Assembly (NCBI RefSeq): GCF_000472425.1
Contig: NZ_AXAI01000038.1
Span: forward strand, 191 to 43,899
From: Bradyrhizobium sp. Tv2a-2
GTDB taxonomy: Bacteria > Pseudomonadota > Alphaproteobacteria > Rhizobiales > Xanthobacteraceae
DNA length: 43,709 nt
Direction: 5' to 3'
Shown here: piece by piece, positions 1 to 8,420 of the stretch
Layout: every line of letters starts with the position of its first letter
Numbering within the stretch: position 1 is the stretch's first letter
Position numbers and translations under genes: made by a program
Notes under the pieces: model-generated
The model's database searches: none
What the model was told of the DNA's origin: nothing
The model's input: the letters and a program-made list of their open reading frames with translations, nothing else

Positions 1-836
1 AAGTTCACGTCGATGCCGTACATCGCAGCAGTGACGTTGGGATTTTCGATCAGGCTGATATCGACCGCCTGCTGCAGCGTCCCCGGCAGGAAGCGATCGA
101 CCGGCGAGCCGGGCGCGAGATTTCGCGGCTCGCTGCCGATGATACGGCGGTAGTTCGAGCGCGTCGTGTTCAGTTGGGACTCGGCGGTCAGCTCCTGGGT
201 CTTGCCGGCGGCAAGCTGAGCTTCGGATTGCGCGACGTCGGTGCGCGTCACCTCGCCCACGTTGAAGCGATCGCGCGTCTGCTTCAGCGTCTGCTCGAGC
301 ACGCGGACGTTGCTCTTGTTGACCTCGACAATGGCAGAATCGCGCAGATAATCCATGTAGATGCTGGCGGCGCTGAACAGCACGGTCTGTTCAAGCACGC
401 GCAGCGCTTCGCGCGACCCCGACACCTGCGCCTCGGCGGCGCGCGTCCTGTTGGCGGTCTGGTTGCCGTTGTAAAGCGTCTGGTTGATAGTGATGCCCGC
501 GCTGCGCGGCGGATTCGTGCCATGAAGATCGGTACGCACCAACGCGGTCGGCGTGCCTCCCTGGGTGGCGAGCGTATCGGTGTATTGGTAGCCCAGGCTC
601 GCGGTCACGGCGACTTTCGGGCGATAGCCTGACAACGCCTGCGGGACAGCCTCGTCGGTCGACCTCACCTGCGCCCGCTGCGCATTGAGCTGGGGATTGC
701 TTTGATAGGCCTGAACCAACGCACCTTCGATCGTGTCTGCGAGGACAGGCGCCGGCCCCGCACACACCATCAGAAGGACCAGAGCCGCGGCTCCGGTAAC
801 GACCTTCACCCCATCCATTCCTGCTATTCCATTCAT
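1..836 (-). CDS. tolC: TolC-family outer membrane efflux protein, N-terminal part
   Basis: Outer-membrane channel subunit of tripartite efflux pumps or type I secretion systems. The frame is open through the window's left edge, so 278 codons are present and the C-terminal half is missing. It starts with MNGIAGMDGVKV at 836, with another ATG at codon 7 (818). A hydrophobic signal segment (about residues 13-33, ending VLADTIEGALVQAY) is followed by TolC-type features: NPQLNAQRAQVRSTDE, SAGITINQTLYNG, and the long helical repeat VLEQTLKQTRDRFNVGEVTRTDVAQSE is recognisable across 240-330. The stretch SNYRRIIGSEPRNL is also typical of the family. The methyltransferase gene lies upstream on the same strand, an arrangement I recall from other Rhizobiales. 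Family assignment is strong; which pump it serves cannot be seen. Confidence 0.92.
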   Translation of the reverse strand, partial: MNGIAGMDGVKVVTGAAALVLLMVCAGPAPVLADTIEGALVQAYQSNPQLNAQRAQVRSTDEAVPQALSGYRPKVAVTASLGYQYTDTLATQGGTPTALVRTDLHGTNPPRSAGITINQTLYNGNQTANRTRAAEAQVSGSREALRVLEQTVLFSAASIYMDYLRDSAIVEVNKSNVRVLEQTLKQTRDRFNVGEVTRTDVAQSEAQLAAGKTQELTAESQLNTTRSNYRRIIGSEPRNLAPGSPVDRFLPGTLQQAVDISLIENPNVTAAMYGIDVN

Positions 837-1034
837 TCTATTGTCAGCCCGCGCGAGCAAGCCGAACCAACCGGTCAACCCGAGTCAGCGCCTATCCAGC
901 AGCATAAGCTGGCCTCAAGCGCGACGGAACTACCCGGCGCCCCTGACTCAAATGAAACTCTGGAGCTGCTGCTTCCGGGCCACACTTCTGATTCAGAATG
1001 GGATTTTAACAGAGGTTAAGGGCGTGGAACGCCC

Positions 1035-1700
1035 CTAGAAGACGAAGCCGGGGACCCGCTCCATCCCCGGCAGGACCGGCGCGGCCGCGTCAAAAAGCGC
1101 ACGGTGACCGAGATCGCCATGCGACTTGGTCACGATAGTGGCGCGCGCCGGCTTGCGCGCAGCGAAGACGCCAACCAGCCGGCCGCCTTCGCCAAGTTGC
1201 TCAAAAAGCCGCTCCGGAGCGACCTCCGTGGCGCCGTTGAGGACAACGACGTCATAGGGAGCACCCGCGCCATCGCCTTCGGCCGCCGCGGCCGCCCTGA
1301 GTGAAACATTCGTAAAGCCCAGCTGGCCGAGTATCAGATTACCTTTGGCGACCAAGGCGGGTTCACTCTCGGTCGCCGTCACGTTGGCTGCCAGGCGAGA
1401 CACCAGCGCGGCAGCATAGCCCGTGGCACTTCCAACGATCAGCACCTTGTCGGTCGTCACGATTTCAGCGGCCTGCAGCAGCTTGGCGATCACCTGCGGC
1501 TTTATCATATAGCGCTTGGGCGCCCCGTCCTCACTCACATCCAGATCGAGGTCGAGATAGGCAAGCGCCCGCCGGCTTTCCGGGACGAACAGCTCGCGGG
1601 GAAGCGCGAGCATCGCGTCGAGGATGCGAGTATCAGTGACGTCATTGGTGCGCACCTGGCCATCGACCATTTTCTGGCGCGCAGTCGCAAAACCGGACAT
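1035..1700 (-). CDS. pcm: Protein-L-isoaspartate O-methyltransferase family protein
   Basis: Probable SAM-dependent methyltransferase of the PCMT family, which repairs isoaspartyl residues in damaged proteins. The 221-residue product begins MSGFATARQKMVDGQVRTND, the usual start of alphaproteobacterial members (MVDxQVRxND). The SAM-binding strand is VLIVGSATGYAAALVSRLA (about residues 86-104), followed by ATESEP and the YDVVVLNGATEVAPE segment. In true PIMT the first loop is usually GxGSGY; here it is GSATGY, so activity as a repair enzyme is likely but not certain. I chose the ATG at 1700 rather than 1784 because the extra N-terminal 28 residues are unlike the family. It lies 198 bp upstream of the tolC start on the same strand. 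Confidence 0.85.
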   Translation of the reverse strand: MSGFATARQKMVDGQVRTNDVTDTRILDAMLALPRELFVPESRRALAYLDLDLDVSEDGAPKRYMIKPQVIAKLLQAAEIVTTDKVLIVGSATGYAAALVSRLAANVTATESEPALVAKGNLILGQLGFTNVSLRAAAAAEGDGAGAPYDVVVLNGATEVAPERLFEQLGEGGRLVGVFAARKPARATIVTKSHGDLGHRALFDAAAPVLPGMERVPGFVF

Positions 1701-1855
1701 TGGAGAACCTGTCAAAAGCAGACGCGGAGCGACCTCCGCGGAAGTGAACTGGACCTCCGCCATCTTTGGTACAAGCTTTGCCAAAACGCAACACGAACGG
1801 CGTGCCAGATCCCCGCCGAGCCTCAGTCACCCCGTTTGCTTCTGCCAGGCGCGAT

Positions 1856-2038
1856 CTATTCGATTGTGACGGCAAGCCGCCCGATCAATTGGGCAACCTC
1901 GTCCAAATGATTCAAATCATGCCTTTCGATCGCGCGCGCCAAACGGGCCACGCACTCATCGTCGCTCATTGAGAATATGTCGTTCGGAACGATCGAGGGC
2001 ATCGAATCGAAGCGCTCGGTTCCAACGCTGTCTTTCAT
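1856..2038 (-). CDS. Small conserved-type hypothetical protein, 60 aa
   Basis: No domain recognised. A 60-residue, acidic, mostly helical protein starting MKDSVGTERFDSMPSIV, with no signal peptide or membrane segment. The gene is supported by a good ribosome-binding site (AAGGAG, 8-9 nt before the ATG at 2038) and by its own intergenic position between pcm and tRNA-Asn. The segment SDDECVARLARAIERHDLNHLDEVAQ could form two amphipathic helices. Function unknown; it may be co-transcribed with pcm 156 bp downstream. Confidence 0.6.
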   Translation of the reverse strand: MKDSVGTERFDSMPSIVPNDIFSMSDDECVARLARAIERHDLNHLDEVAQLIGRLAVTIE

Positions 2039-2311
2039 TGAATCAATCTCCTTGAACCCCCGGCACCAGCAAAGCTTTCGGCAAATTGAGTCGATTTGGC
2101 GTCAAGCGCTTGAGCCCGCGTCGGGGCCAAAGGAGACACGCGATTTTCCCCCAGGGTCCCGTCCCCCTACATCAAAAAACCGGAACAACTTGCTGCGACT
2201 TCGAGGATTTCCGGACCTGCCAACAATCGCGAACAAGTGTGAGATTCCTCCTATGCAAGCCGAAAAGGCTTTGTTATACGCTGGCCGCTCGCGATCTTGT
2301 GTATCGCTCAT

Positions 2312-2386
2312 TCCTCGGTAGCTCAGCGGTAGAGCATCCGACTGTTAATCGGATGGTCGCTGGTTCGAATCCAGCCCGGGGAGCCA
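2312..2386 (+). tRNA. tRNA-Asn (anticodon GTT)
   Basis: Cloverleaf read by eye. The acceptor stem TCCTCGG (2312-2318) pairs with CCGGGGA (2376-2382). The D arm is GCTCAGCGGTAGAGC, the anticodon stem-loop CCGACTGTTAATCGG carries GTT, and the T arm is CTGGTTCGAATCCAG. Discriminator G and an encoded CCA end at 2386. It decodes AAC/AAT. Confidence 0.97.
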
Positions 2387-2518
2387 AACCTTCACGACAT
2401 CGATAGACAGCACGACACGGCGCGGGTCGCGCAACCAACGCGCACCAGAGGCGCGATGCGAGCGCGCCTTCGCTCACGCTGCCTTGCCTGGTCTCAGGGA
2501 GCGCAGGGCTCCTCGCGG

Positions 2519-4132
2519 TTATCTGCGCTTTGCCGCTTCATAGGCGTCGCGATAACCGCGCGCAATCGATCGCACTCCGCGCCCGATGTCATCGTAGACC
2601 TCGTCCGGCAAGTTGGCCAGGGAGACGCGAAGCGACCACTCGGGCGCATCGAACCCGCCGCCGTTCAACAGCACGATGCCATGCGCTTCGGCCAGCCTGA
2701 ACGCGAGATCCAGCGGGTGAACATTCTTTTTCAGGTAATCGACCGCTTCGTCGCCGATATTCTTGCGGGCCCAGAACTCGAAATCGATCAGGCCGTAATA
2801 GGCATCGTAGTTCGGGTTCGGGCTAAGTTTGTCCGCGAGGCCCAACCCGTCGAGGAGTGCCCACACGCGGCGATTGACGATCTCCATGCAGGCGCTCTGA
2901 TAGGCCTTCTTCTCATCCAACATCTCCGACAGCGAGAACAGGCTCATCATCACCTGCTGCGGCAGCGACAGCCCGGCGGTGTGATTGAGCGCCACGTCCC
3001 TGCTGTCGGCGACAATGCGGTCGATGAATTTGAGTTTGCGGGGTTCAAGCGTGAGCGGCCCGTAGCGCTCGTCGAGCGCCTTCACCGCGCTTTCCGGCAG
3101 CTTGGCGATCATCTGGTCGAAGATATTGTCCTCATGCACCGCGATGGCGCCGAGCCTCCAGCCGGTGCAACCGAAATATTTCGAATAGGAATAGACGCCG
3201 ATCGTGTTGCGCGGCAGTTCGCCCAGTAGCGACCTGAAGCCATGCACGAACGTTCCGTAGACGTCGTCGGTCAGCAGCATCAAGTCCGGCCGCTTGGTCT
3301 TGACCAGGTTGGTCAGCTTCGCGATCGTCTCGCTGCTTATTCCCATCCCGGACGGGTTCGCAGGATTGACGACGAAGAACGCCTTGATTTTCGGGTCTTC
3401 CAGTTTCCTGATCTCGTCGTCCGTGTACTGGAATTTGTTTTCCTGCGGCGCTTTGATCTGGACGACTTTGAGGTCGTAGTCCTCGAGATGCGTCATCTCG
3501 ATGTAGGGCGTGAAGATTGGCGTCCCCAGCGCGATCGTGTCGCCCGGCTGCAGCAGGCGATTGGCCTTGAGCGATTTGAAGATGTAGCACATCGCAGCCG
3601 TGCCGCCTTCGACGGCATAGAGGTCGAATTTTCCGGCCGGACGCGGATTGCCGCACATCGCCCACATCAGATATTCGTGCACGATGCGCTCGTTGTGCAC
3701 CAGCATGCGGTCGGGCACGGGGTAATTGTCGCCGATGATCGAGTCCACGAGCTCGTGCACGAAGGCATCAGCCTCGAAGCCGAACTTCTCGACCGCGAAA
3801 GGTAGCATCGCCGAGAGGAAACCGGCGCCGGGCATGTCCGCATGCTTTGCCAGCCACGCCTCAAATCGTCTTGCAATCCCCTTTGCCTGGGGCATGCCGC
3901 CGATACCGGCCGGATGCTCCATCACGTGCTTGCTCTCAGTGATGGCGAACTGCCCCAACAGGAAGAATCCCTCGCGCGGTGTCGTCGCCACCCAGTTCGG
4001 ATTGCCGCGCCCGGCGTTGAGAAACGCCGTCTGCGTGCGTTTCGAATTACTCTTGGCCAGCGAGATCAATTCGTCCTTGATCTCGAAGGGGCTGAGCGCC
4101 TCGAATTTTTTCAACGTCAAAATATCAGCCAT
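2519..4132 (-). CDS. aspD: Aspartate 4-decarboxylase / aspartate aminotransferase, PLP-dependent
   Basis: Converts L-aspartate to L-alanine and CO2, with some transaminase activity, in the cytoplasm. The 537-residue length matches AspD (about 530-550), larger than ordinary aminotransferases. Fold type I landmarks are visible: FLNAGRGNPNW near residue 38, AVEGGTAAMCYIF (173-185), FFVVNPANPSG (252-262), LLTDDVYGTF (287-295), and the PLP-lysine motif YSYSKYFGCTGWRLGA with K318. The C-terminal WSLRVSLANLP carries the arginine expected to bind the substrate carboxylate. The ATG at 4132 gives the usual MADIL start with GGGAG upstream; a longer frame to 4228 is unlike the family. It is divergent from aspT, and a near-consensus FNR/FixK box lies at 4291-4304. 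With AspT, the pair exchanges aspartate for alanine and consumes a proton, generating proton motive force. Confidence 0.95.
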   Translation of the reverse strand: MADILTLKKFEALSPFEIKDELISLAKSNSKRTQTAFLNAGRGNPNWVATTPREGFFLLGQFAITESKHVMEHPAGIGGMPQAKGIARRFEAWLAKHADMPGAGFLSAMLPFAVEKFGFEADAFVHELVDSIIGDNYPVPDRMLVHNERIVHEYLMWAMCGNPRPAGKFDLYAVEGGTAAMCYIFKSLKANRLLQPGDTIALGTPIFTPYIEMTHLEDYDLKVVQIKAPQENKFQYTDDEIRKLEDPKIKAFFVVNPANPSGMGISSETIAKLTNLVKTKRPDLMLLTDDVYGTFVHGFRSLLGELPRNTIGVYSYSKYFGCTGWRLGAIAVHEDNIFDQMIAKLPESAVKALDERYGPLTLEPRKLKFIDRIVADSRDVALNHTAGLSLPQQVMMSLFSLSEMLDEKKAYQSACMEIVNRRVWALLDGLGLADKLSPNPNYDAYYGLIDFEFWARKNIGDEAVDYLKKNVHPLDLAFRLAEAHGIVLLNGGGFDAPEWSLRVSLANLPDEVYDDIGRGVRSIARGYRDAYEAAKRR

Positions 4133-4290
4133 CTCACGCTCCCAAGCTCGAAGAGCATGGCGAGACCGGCGGAGCGATCGCCATGCCGAAGTGATGGAAC
4201 GGGTGCAGGCTTCTGCAACCGAGGACAACTCAGGCTGACTCGGAGCGGAAGGAGTTGGTGTGAGGATCGGTACCGCGCTCTCTCCTCACA

Positions 4291-4304
4291 TTGATCTATC
4301 TCAA
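4291..4304. promoter_or_regulatory. FNR/FixK-type box (imperfect), nearer aspD
   Basis: TTGATCTATCTCAA matches TTGAT-N4-ATCAA at nine of ten defined positions and TTG-N8-CAA exactly. It is centred about 165 nt before the aspD start. No convincing -10 element was seen at the expected distance on the minus strand, so its direction of action is uncertain. Confidence 0.5.
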
Positions 4305-4349
4305 GCCGCTGGCGCCTTCGCACCTGCAGCGCGTGTCCCGTAACGACCG

Positions 4350-4363
4350 TTGATTTAGATCAA
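4350..4363. promoter_or_regulatory. Perfect FNR/FixK-type box upstream of aspT
   Basis: TTGATTTAGATCAA is an exact TTGAT-N4-ATCAA palindrome, the target of FNR, FixK and FixK2 proteins. It is centred 163 nt before the aspT start. A weak -10-like CAATAG at about 4389 sits where a class II activated promoter (box at -41.5) would need it. Confidence 0.75.
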
Positions 4364-4519
4364 CGCTGCGTGGCCCGCGCCGCCCGTTCAATAGTGTGCG
4401 ATAGCGCGGGTTCGCAGCTCGCAGGTGTGGGTTCTCGCGGGTGGTCCGCCGCATCGTCCGATAGCATCCGCGGCTTTAGGGATCGGCCGCAACGTCGGGT
4501 GACATGAACGGGTAACGTC

Positions 4520-6211
4520 ATGATCAACTGGTTCGTCCAAACGCTTCGCAGCTACCCGGAGATCGCCATCTTCCTGTCTCTTGCGGCCGGCTACTATTTC
4601 GGATCTTTCAGCTACAAGGGTCTTGGGCTTGGTGCAGTCACCGCCACGCTGGTTTGTGCGGTTCTCATCGGCCAACTCGGCATTACGATCTCGGGCCCAC
4701 TCAAGCCCACCTTCTTCTTGATGTTCCTGTTCGCGATCGGCTACGGCGTGGGTCCGCAATTCGTTCGCGGCATCGCGCACGACGGTCTGCCGCAGGCTCT
4801 GTTCTCCGTGGTCGTCTGCGTGTTGTGTCTCGCGGCCGGCTATCTTGGCGCCAAGCTTGCCGGGTATGATGTCGGCTCGGCGGCAGGCATGTATGCGGGC
4901 TCGCAGACGATCTCCGCCTCAATGGGCCTTGCCACCGATGCGATCAATCGCCTCGGCCTGTCGCCAGAAGAGACCAAGAAGCTTCTCGATGGCATGCCCG
5001 TCGCCTATGCCGTCACCTACATCTTCGGCACCATCGGCTCGGCGGTTGTGTTGGCTCTGGTCGGTCCTGCCCTGCTCGGCATTGATCTCGAAGCCGCATG
5101 CAAGCGCTACGAGGAGGAACATGGCGGCAAGAAGCAACTGGGCGGGCCGGGCACGGCCTGGCACCAGTTCGAGCTGCGGGCGTTTCGCGTCAATGAACGC
5201 GGGCCGGCGGTCGGAAAGACGGTCCGGGAGGCCGAGGCGTTGGTTCCCGATCAGCGCGTGTTCGTCGAGCGTATTAGACAGAACGGAAAGATCGTCGATG
5301 CAACCGCCGATACCGTGATTCATGCCGGCGACACCGTCGCGGTGGCCGGCCGGCGCGATGTGCTCGTCAACGTGATCGGCGCTGCGGCGGAAGAGGTCGA
5401 TGATCGTGAGCTGTTGGCGGTGCCGATTGAAGGTGTCGATGTCTTTGTGACCAGCAAGAACGTCGACGGAAAGACCCTCGCCGAACTCGCGCAGGTTCCG
5501 GGTGTCCGCGGCGTCTTTCTACGCAAGATCACCCGGGGTGCCACTGCGATCGATATTCCGATCCTGCCGGGTACTCAGCTGCACCGTGGCGATATCGTTA
5601 CCCTCGTTGGACGGACGCCTGATATCGCGGCTGCAACCAAGCTGCTGGGCTATCCCGATCGAGCGACAGACGTCGCCGACGTCGCCTTCATTGGCGCCGC
5701 CATCGTCATCGGCGCGCTGCTGGGGGCCGTGGTCTACAAGGTCGGCAGCGTGCCGCTGACCCTGTCCACATCGGGCGGTGTCTTGATTGCCGGCCTGTTC
5801 TTCGGCTGGCTGCGCTCGGTGCACCCGACCTTTGGGCGCATTCCTTCGTCTACATTGTGGTTCATGAATTCGGTTGGCCTGAACATGTTCATCGCCGTGG
5901 TCGGCATCTCGTCCGGACCGGGCTTCGTTGCTGGATTACAGCAGCTTGGCTTCAGCCTGTTCCTCTGGGGTGTCGTTGTTACGACTGTACCGCTGATTAT
6001 CGCGATGTATGTCGGGAAATACGTATTCCGCTTCCATGACGCCATCCTGCTTGGGTGCTGCTCCGGCGCACGAACGACGACCGCTTCCCTTGGCATGATC
6101 AACGACCGCGCAAAAAGTCAGATCCCCGGTCTGGGCTATACCGTCACCTATGCGGTGGGCAACACGCTGCTGACGATCTGGGGAATGGTGATGGTGATGC
6201 TCCTGTCCTGA
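4520..6211 (+). CDS. aspT: Aspartate:alanine antiporter (AAE family)
   Basis: Inner-membrane antiporter importing aspartate in exchange for alanine, partner of AspD. The 563-residue protein has the AspT architecture: an N-terminal block of membrane helices (about 1-180), a cytoplasmic region with two RCK/TrkA-C-like domains (about 205-370: FRVNERGPAVGKTVREAE, then VPIEGVDVFVTSKNVDGKTL), and a second helix block (about 380-563). The AAE repeat motifs GMYAGSQTISASMG (first half) and LLGCCSGARTTTASLG (second half) sit at matching positions in the two halves. The start at 4520 (MINWFVQTL) has only a weak ribosome-binding site. It is divergently transcribed from aspD with two FNR/FixK boxes between them. 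The universal stress protein gene follows 80 bp downstream. Confidence 0.94.
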   Translation: MINWFVQTLRSYPEIAIFLSLAAGYYFGSFSYKGLGLGAVTATLVCAVLIGQLGITISGPLKPTFFLMFLFAIGYGVGPQFVRGIAHDGLPQALFSVVVCVLCLAAGYLGAKLAGYDVGSAAGMYAGSQTISASMGLATDAINRLGLSPEETKKLLDGMPVAYAVTYIFGTIGSAVVLALVGPALLGIDLEAACKRYEEEHGGKKQLGGPGTAWHQFELRAFRVNERGPAVGKTVREAEALVPDQRVFVERIRQNGKIVDATADTVIHAGDTVAVAGRRDVLVNVIGAAAEEVDDRELLAVPIEGVDVFVTSKNVDGKTLAELAQVPGVRGVFLRKITRGATAIDIPILPGTQLHRGDIVTLVGRTPDIAAATKLLGYPDRATDVADVAFIGAAIVIGALLGAVVYKVGSVPLTLSTSGGVLIAGLFFGWLRSVHPTFGRIPSSTLWFMNSVGLNMFIAVVGISSGPGFVAGLQQLGFSLFLWGVVVTTVPLIIAMYVGKYVFRFHDAILLGCCSGARTTTASLGMINDRAKSQIPGLGYTVTYAVGNTLLTIWGMVMVMLLS

Positions 6212-6291
6212 TTGCAACCATACGCGATCCCAATTCCGGGTTCAGACTGTGGGGCTTCTGTTTAATATAATGATACGATCGGACGCAGCGA

Positions 6292-7149
6292 ATGAACCCC
6301 TTGCCAAAGCTGCCGTCGACGGGTTGCTTCAAGGATATCCTGGCGCACGTGCCCTCGGACGCGTCGGCGGCGGGAGTCATCGGATCGGCCATCTCGGTGG
6401 CGCGCCTGTTTGCGGCTCACATCGACGCAGTCGCTGCCGTGGAGCATTCCGACGCGCGCCATGGAACGGCCGATGCGAGCGCGAGCGGGCTTCAGACAAT
6501 TGTGGCCTTCGAAGATACCGCCGGAGCCGCGGCGGGTACGCTGCTTCAGTTTGAGGCGGCCGCCAAACAGGCAGGACTGTCCTATGGCAAGCGCCTGATC
6601 GCCGACCACAGCGACAAGGTCGACCGGATGCTGGCCCGCGCGTCACGCCTGTATGATGTCAGCATCATCGCTCAGCCAGACCCTGCAACCGTGAACACCG
6701 CCCAGCCTCAGGCAATGCTGTTCGATTCCGGACGTCCTGTGATCCTGATCCCACGCGCCCACCGCACGGGCATCGCGCTCGATCGCATCGGCGTCTGCTG
6801 GGATGGCGGTCGCTATGCCGCACGCGCCCTCCATGACGCCATGCCGCTGCTCGAGCTGGCCGGCTGCATCGATATCATCGCCATCAACGAACCCGGCGCG
6901 CGTCTCGAAGCGTCCGCGGAGGCGCTGGCCTCGTATCTCGCCAGGCGACGGCTCAACGCCCGCGTCGAGCAGCCAAAGGCGGACCACCTCGGCATCTATC
7001 ACGCCATCATGGTTGCTGCAGCAGAGGCCGGCACCAAGCTGCTGGTCATGGGCGGCTACGGTCACTCGAAGGCCGGCCGATTCGTGCTTGGCGGAGTGAC
7101 GCGGGACGCGCTGAAGGAGATGAGCCTTCCGACCTTCATGTCGTTCTAA
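6292..7149 (+). CDS. Universal stress protein, tandem UspA-like
   Basis: Cytoplasmic stress protein of the Usp superfamily, 285 residues, the size of a two-domain Usp. The N-terminal domain starts FKDILAHVPSDASAAGVIGSAISVA and is degenerate. The C-terminal domain is better kept: IGVCWDGGRYAARALHDAM and the ATP-loop-like MGGYGHSKAGRFVLGGVTRDAL, close to the G-x2-G-x9-G-[ST] signature, near residues 257-275. The gene begins 80 bp after aspT on the same strand without an obvious terminator, so it is likely in the aspT transcript. Such genes are often in oxygen-limitation regulons, which fits the FNR/FixK boxes upstream of aspT, though that link is inference. Confidence 0.88.
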   Translation: MNPLPKLPSTGCFKDILAHVPSDASAAGVIGSAISVARLFAAHIDAVAAVEHSDARHGTADASASGLQTIVAFEDTAGAAAGTLLQFEAAAKQAGLSYGKRLIADHSDKVDRMLARASRLYDVSIIAQPDPATVNTAQPQAMLFDSGRPVILIPRAHRTGIALDRIGVCWDGGRYAARALHDAMPLLELAGCIDIIAINEPGARLEASAEALASYLARRRLNARVEQPKADHLGIYHAIMVAAAEAGTKLLVMGGYGHSKAGRFVLGGVTRDALKEMSLPTFMSF

Positions 7150-7156
7150 GTCTTGG

Positions 7157-7528
7157 TCACGCGCGCGGATGTGTACCCATCGAGAGGCGCTGGATCGGAT
7201 CGATCAGCGATCGCGCGGAAAATGGCTTGCGCAGGAACGCAATGCAGCCGGCCTCGCGGGCGGCGACAGAGACGGCGTCGCTGTCGCTCGCGGTGATGAA
7301 GATGACCGGCACTTCCTCTCCGAGCGTCTGCCTCAGTTCGAGGCCGGACTTCCCCTTCAAGTGGATGTCGATCACCAGGCAACACGCCTCGCCGATATCC
7401 CGTTCATTCTCGAAGCTTTCCGCGCAGTCGAAGACGACCGGATCGAACCCCGATGTTTTCAACACGCGCGCCAATCCCTTCAGCACCGAGGGATCGTCGT
7501 CAATGACTATGACCTTATTATTCGACAA
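7157..7528 (-). CDS. Stand-alone response-regulator receiver protein
   Basis: Single REC domain, 123 residues, no output domain. The acidic pair is in VIVIDDDPSVLKG (D10-D12), the phospho-acceptor is D54 in LVIDIHLKGKSG, the switch threonine is T79 in IFITASD, and the conserved lysine is K101 in FLRKPFSA. All needed residues are present, so it should accept phosphate. The likely start is TTG at 7528, with AGGA about ten bases upstream. It lies downstream of the LuxR-type regulator and sensor kinase, separated by a 214-bp gap holding a dispersed repeat. It could act as a phosphate sink or extra partner for that kinase. Confidence 0.88.
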   Translation of the reverse strand: MSNNKVIVIDDDPSVLKGLARVLKTSGFDPVVFDCAESFENERDIGEACCLVIDIHLKGKSGLELRQTLGEEVPVIFITASDSDAVSVAAREAGCIAFLRKPFSARSLIDPIQRLSMGTHPRA

Positions 7529-7650
7529 GAGCGCTTGTTCCTGAGCCGCCGCTTGGTAGGAACTTCCAGAAATCTGGACCCGCGCGACTGCCTTTCATAT
7601 TGGCTGTACGGACAATGTGCACAGGAATCGGGCTTTGGCTGCCAGAGCAG

Positions 7651-7746
7651 GATCCTGAAAAGTGTCCAGCGGCTTTTCCGGAAAGATCATGCCAATCAAA
7701 GATCTAATGCGCGATGACGATTCAGCCTGATCTCATCGCGCTTTAG
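7651..7746 (+). repeat. Dispersed palindromic repeat, copy 1
   Basis: The sequence resembles, with a short insertion, the reverse complement of 12711-12791. The shared blocks are GAAAAGTGT, CAGCGG, TTTTCCG, AGATCATGC, GCGCGATGACGATTC and ATCTCATCGCG. It contains internal palindromes. Its right end supplies the TAA stop of the adjacent response regulator gene (7743-7745). I recall similar elements as common between Bradyrhizobium genes. Confidence 0.7.
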
Positions 7747-8420
7747 TGCCCTCGATCCGATCCAGACGATCTCTCAGTGAGATTTCGCTCGAGCATGGCA
7801 TGGCGATCAGACCTCGAGAGAATTCCAAGGTTTTCCGCGGCGAACACGAGCTCAAGCAGCGAATGGGCCTTGAACTTCTCCATGACGCTCTGGCGGTGCG
7901 CCTTCACGGTGCGCTCGGTGATGTCGAGTTCGTGCGCAATCTGCTTGTTGAGCCTGCCATGCACGACCAGGCGAAAGACCTCGCGTTCACGCGGCGTCAG
8001 CGCGTCGAACAGGGCACGCAGCGCAGCGATCTCGTGGCCGCGCGCCTGACCGGTGTGATGGCTCGCAATTGCCCGTTCGATCGCATCGAGAAGCTGGTGT
8101 CCAGGCACCGGCTTGATCAGAAAATCCTCTGCGCCCGCCTTGATCGTGCGCACGCTTGCGGGAATGTCGGGGTGACCGGTCAGGAATATGATCGGCAGGG
8201 TCGTTCCGTGTTCGATCAGCCGCCGCTGCAGCTCCGGGCCGCTCATTCCAGGCAGTTTAACATCAAGAATCACGCAGCCGGGGGCCGTCAGCGGGAGCTG
8301 TGCCAACAGGTCAGCGGCGGTCTCGTAGGTGAAGACCTCGTAGCCGGCGGCGCGCAGATGGCGACCGACTGCGGTCCTGAAGGAGGCATCATCATCGACG
8401 ACATGCACAGCTGCGGTCAC
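7743..8420 (-). CDS. FixJ/NarL-type response regulator, REC-LuxR
   Basis: DNA-binding response regulator of 225 residues. The receiver domain (1-120) has acidic residues at 9-11 (HVVDDDASF), phospho-acceptor D53 in VILDVKLPGMSGPEL, T81 in FLTGHPD and K103 in FLIKPVPG. The C-terminal LuxR helix-turn-helix spans about 138-190: LTPREREVFRLVVHGRLNKQ, then DITERTVKAHRQSVMEKF. The closest named relatives by pattern are FixJ, NodW and NwsB. It starts at a GTG (8420) overlapping the kinase stop in a GTGA arrangement, so the two are translationally coupled. Its last codons and stop abut a dispersed repeat. The target genes are not visible; the divergent Crp/FNR gene is the first candidate. Confidence 0.93.
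   Translation of the reverse strand: MTAAVHVVDDDASFRTAVGRHLRAAGYEVFTYETAADLLAQLPLTAPGCVILDVKLPGMSGPELQRRLIEHGTTLPIIFLTGHPDIPASVRTIKAGAEDFLIKPVPGHQLLDAIERAIASHHTGQARGHEIAALRALFDALTPREREVFRLVVHGRLNKQIAHELDITERTVKAHRQSVMEKFKAHSLLELVFAAENLGILSRSDRHAMLERNLTERSSGSDRGH

Noticed and set aside
174..632. Plus-strand frame opposite the TolC gene
   Set aside because: The minus-strand frame reads through the window edge as TolC; the plus frame is compositional.
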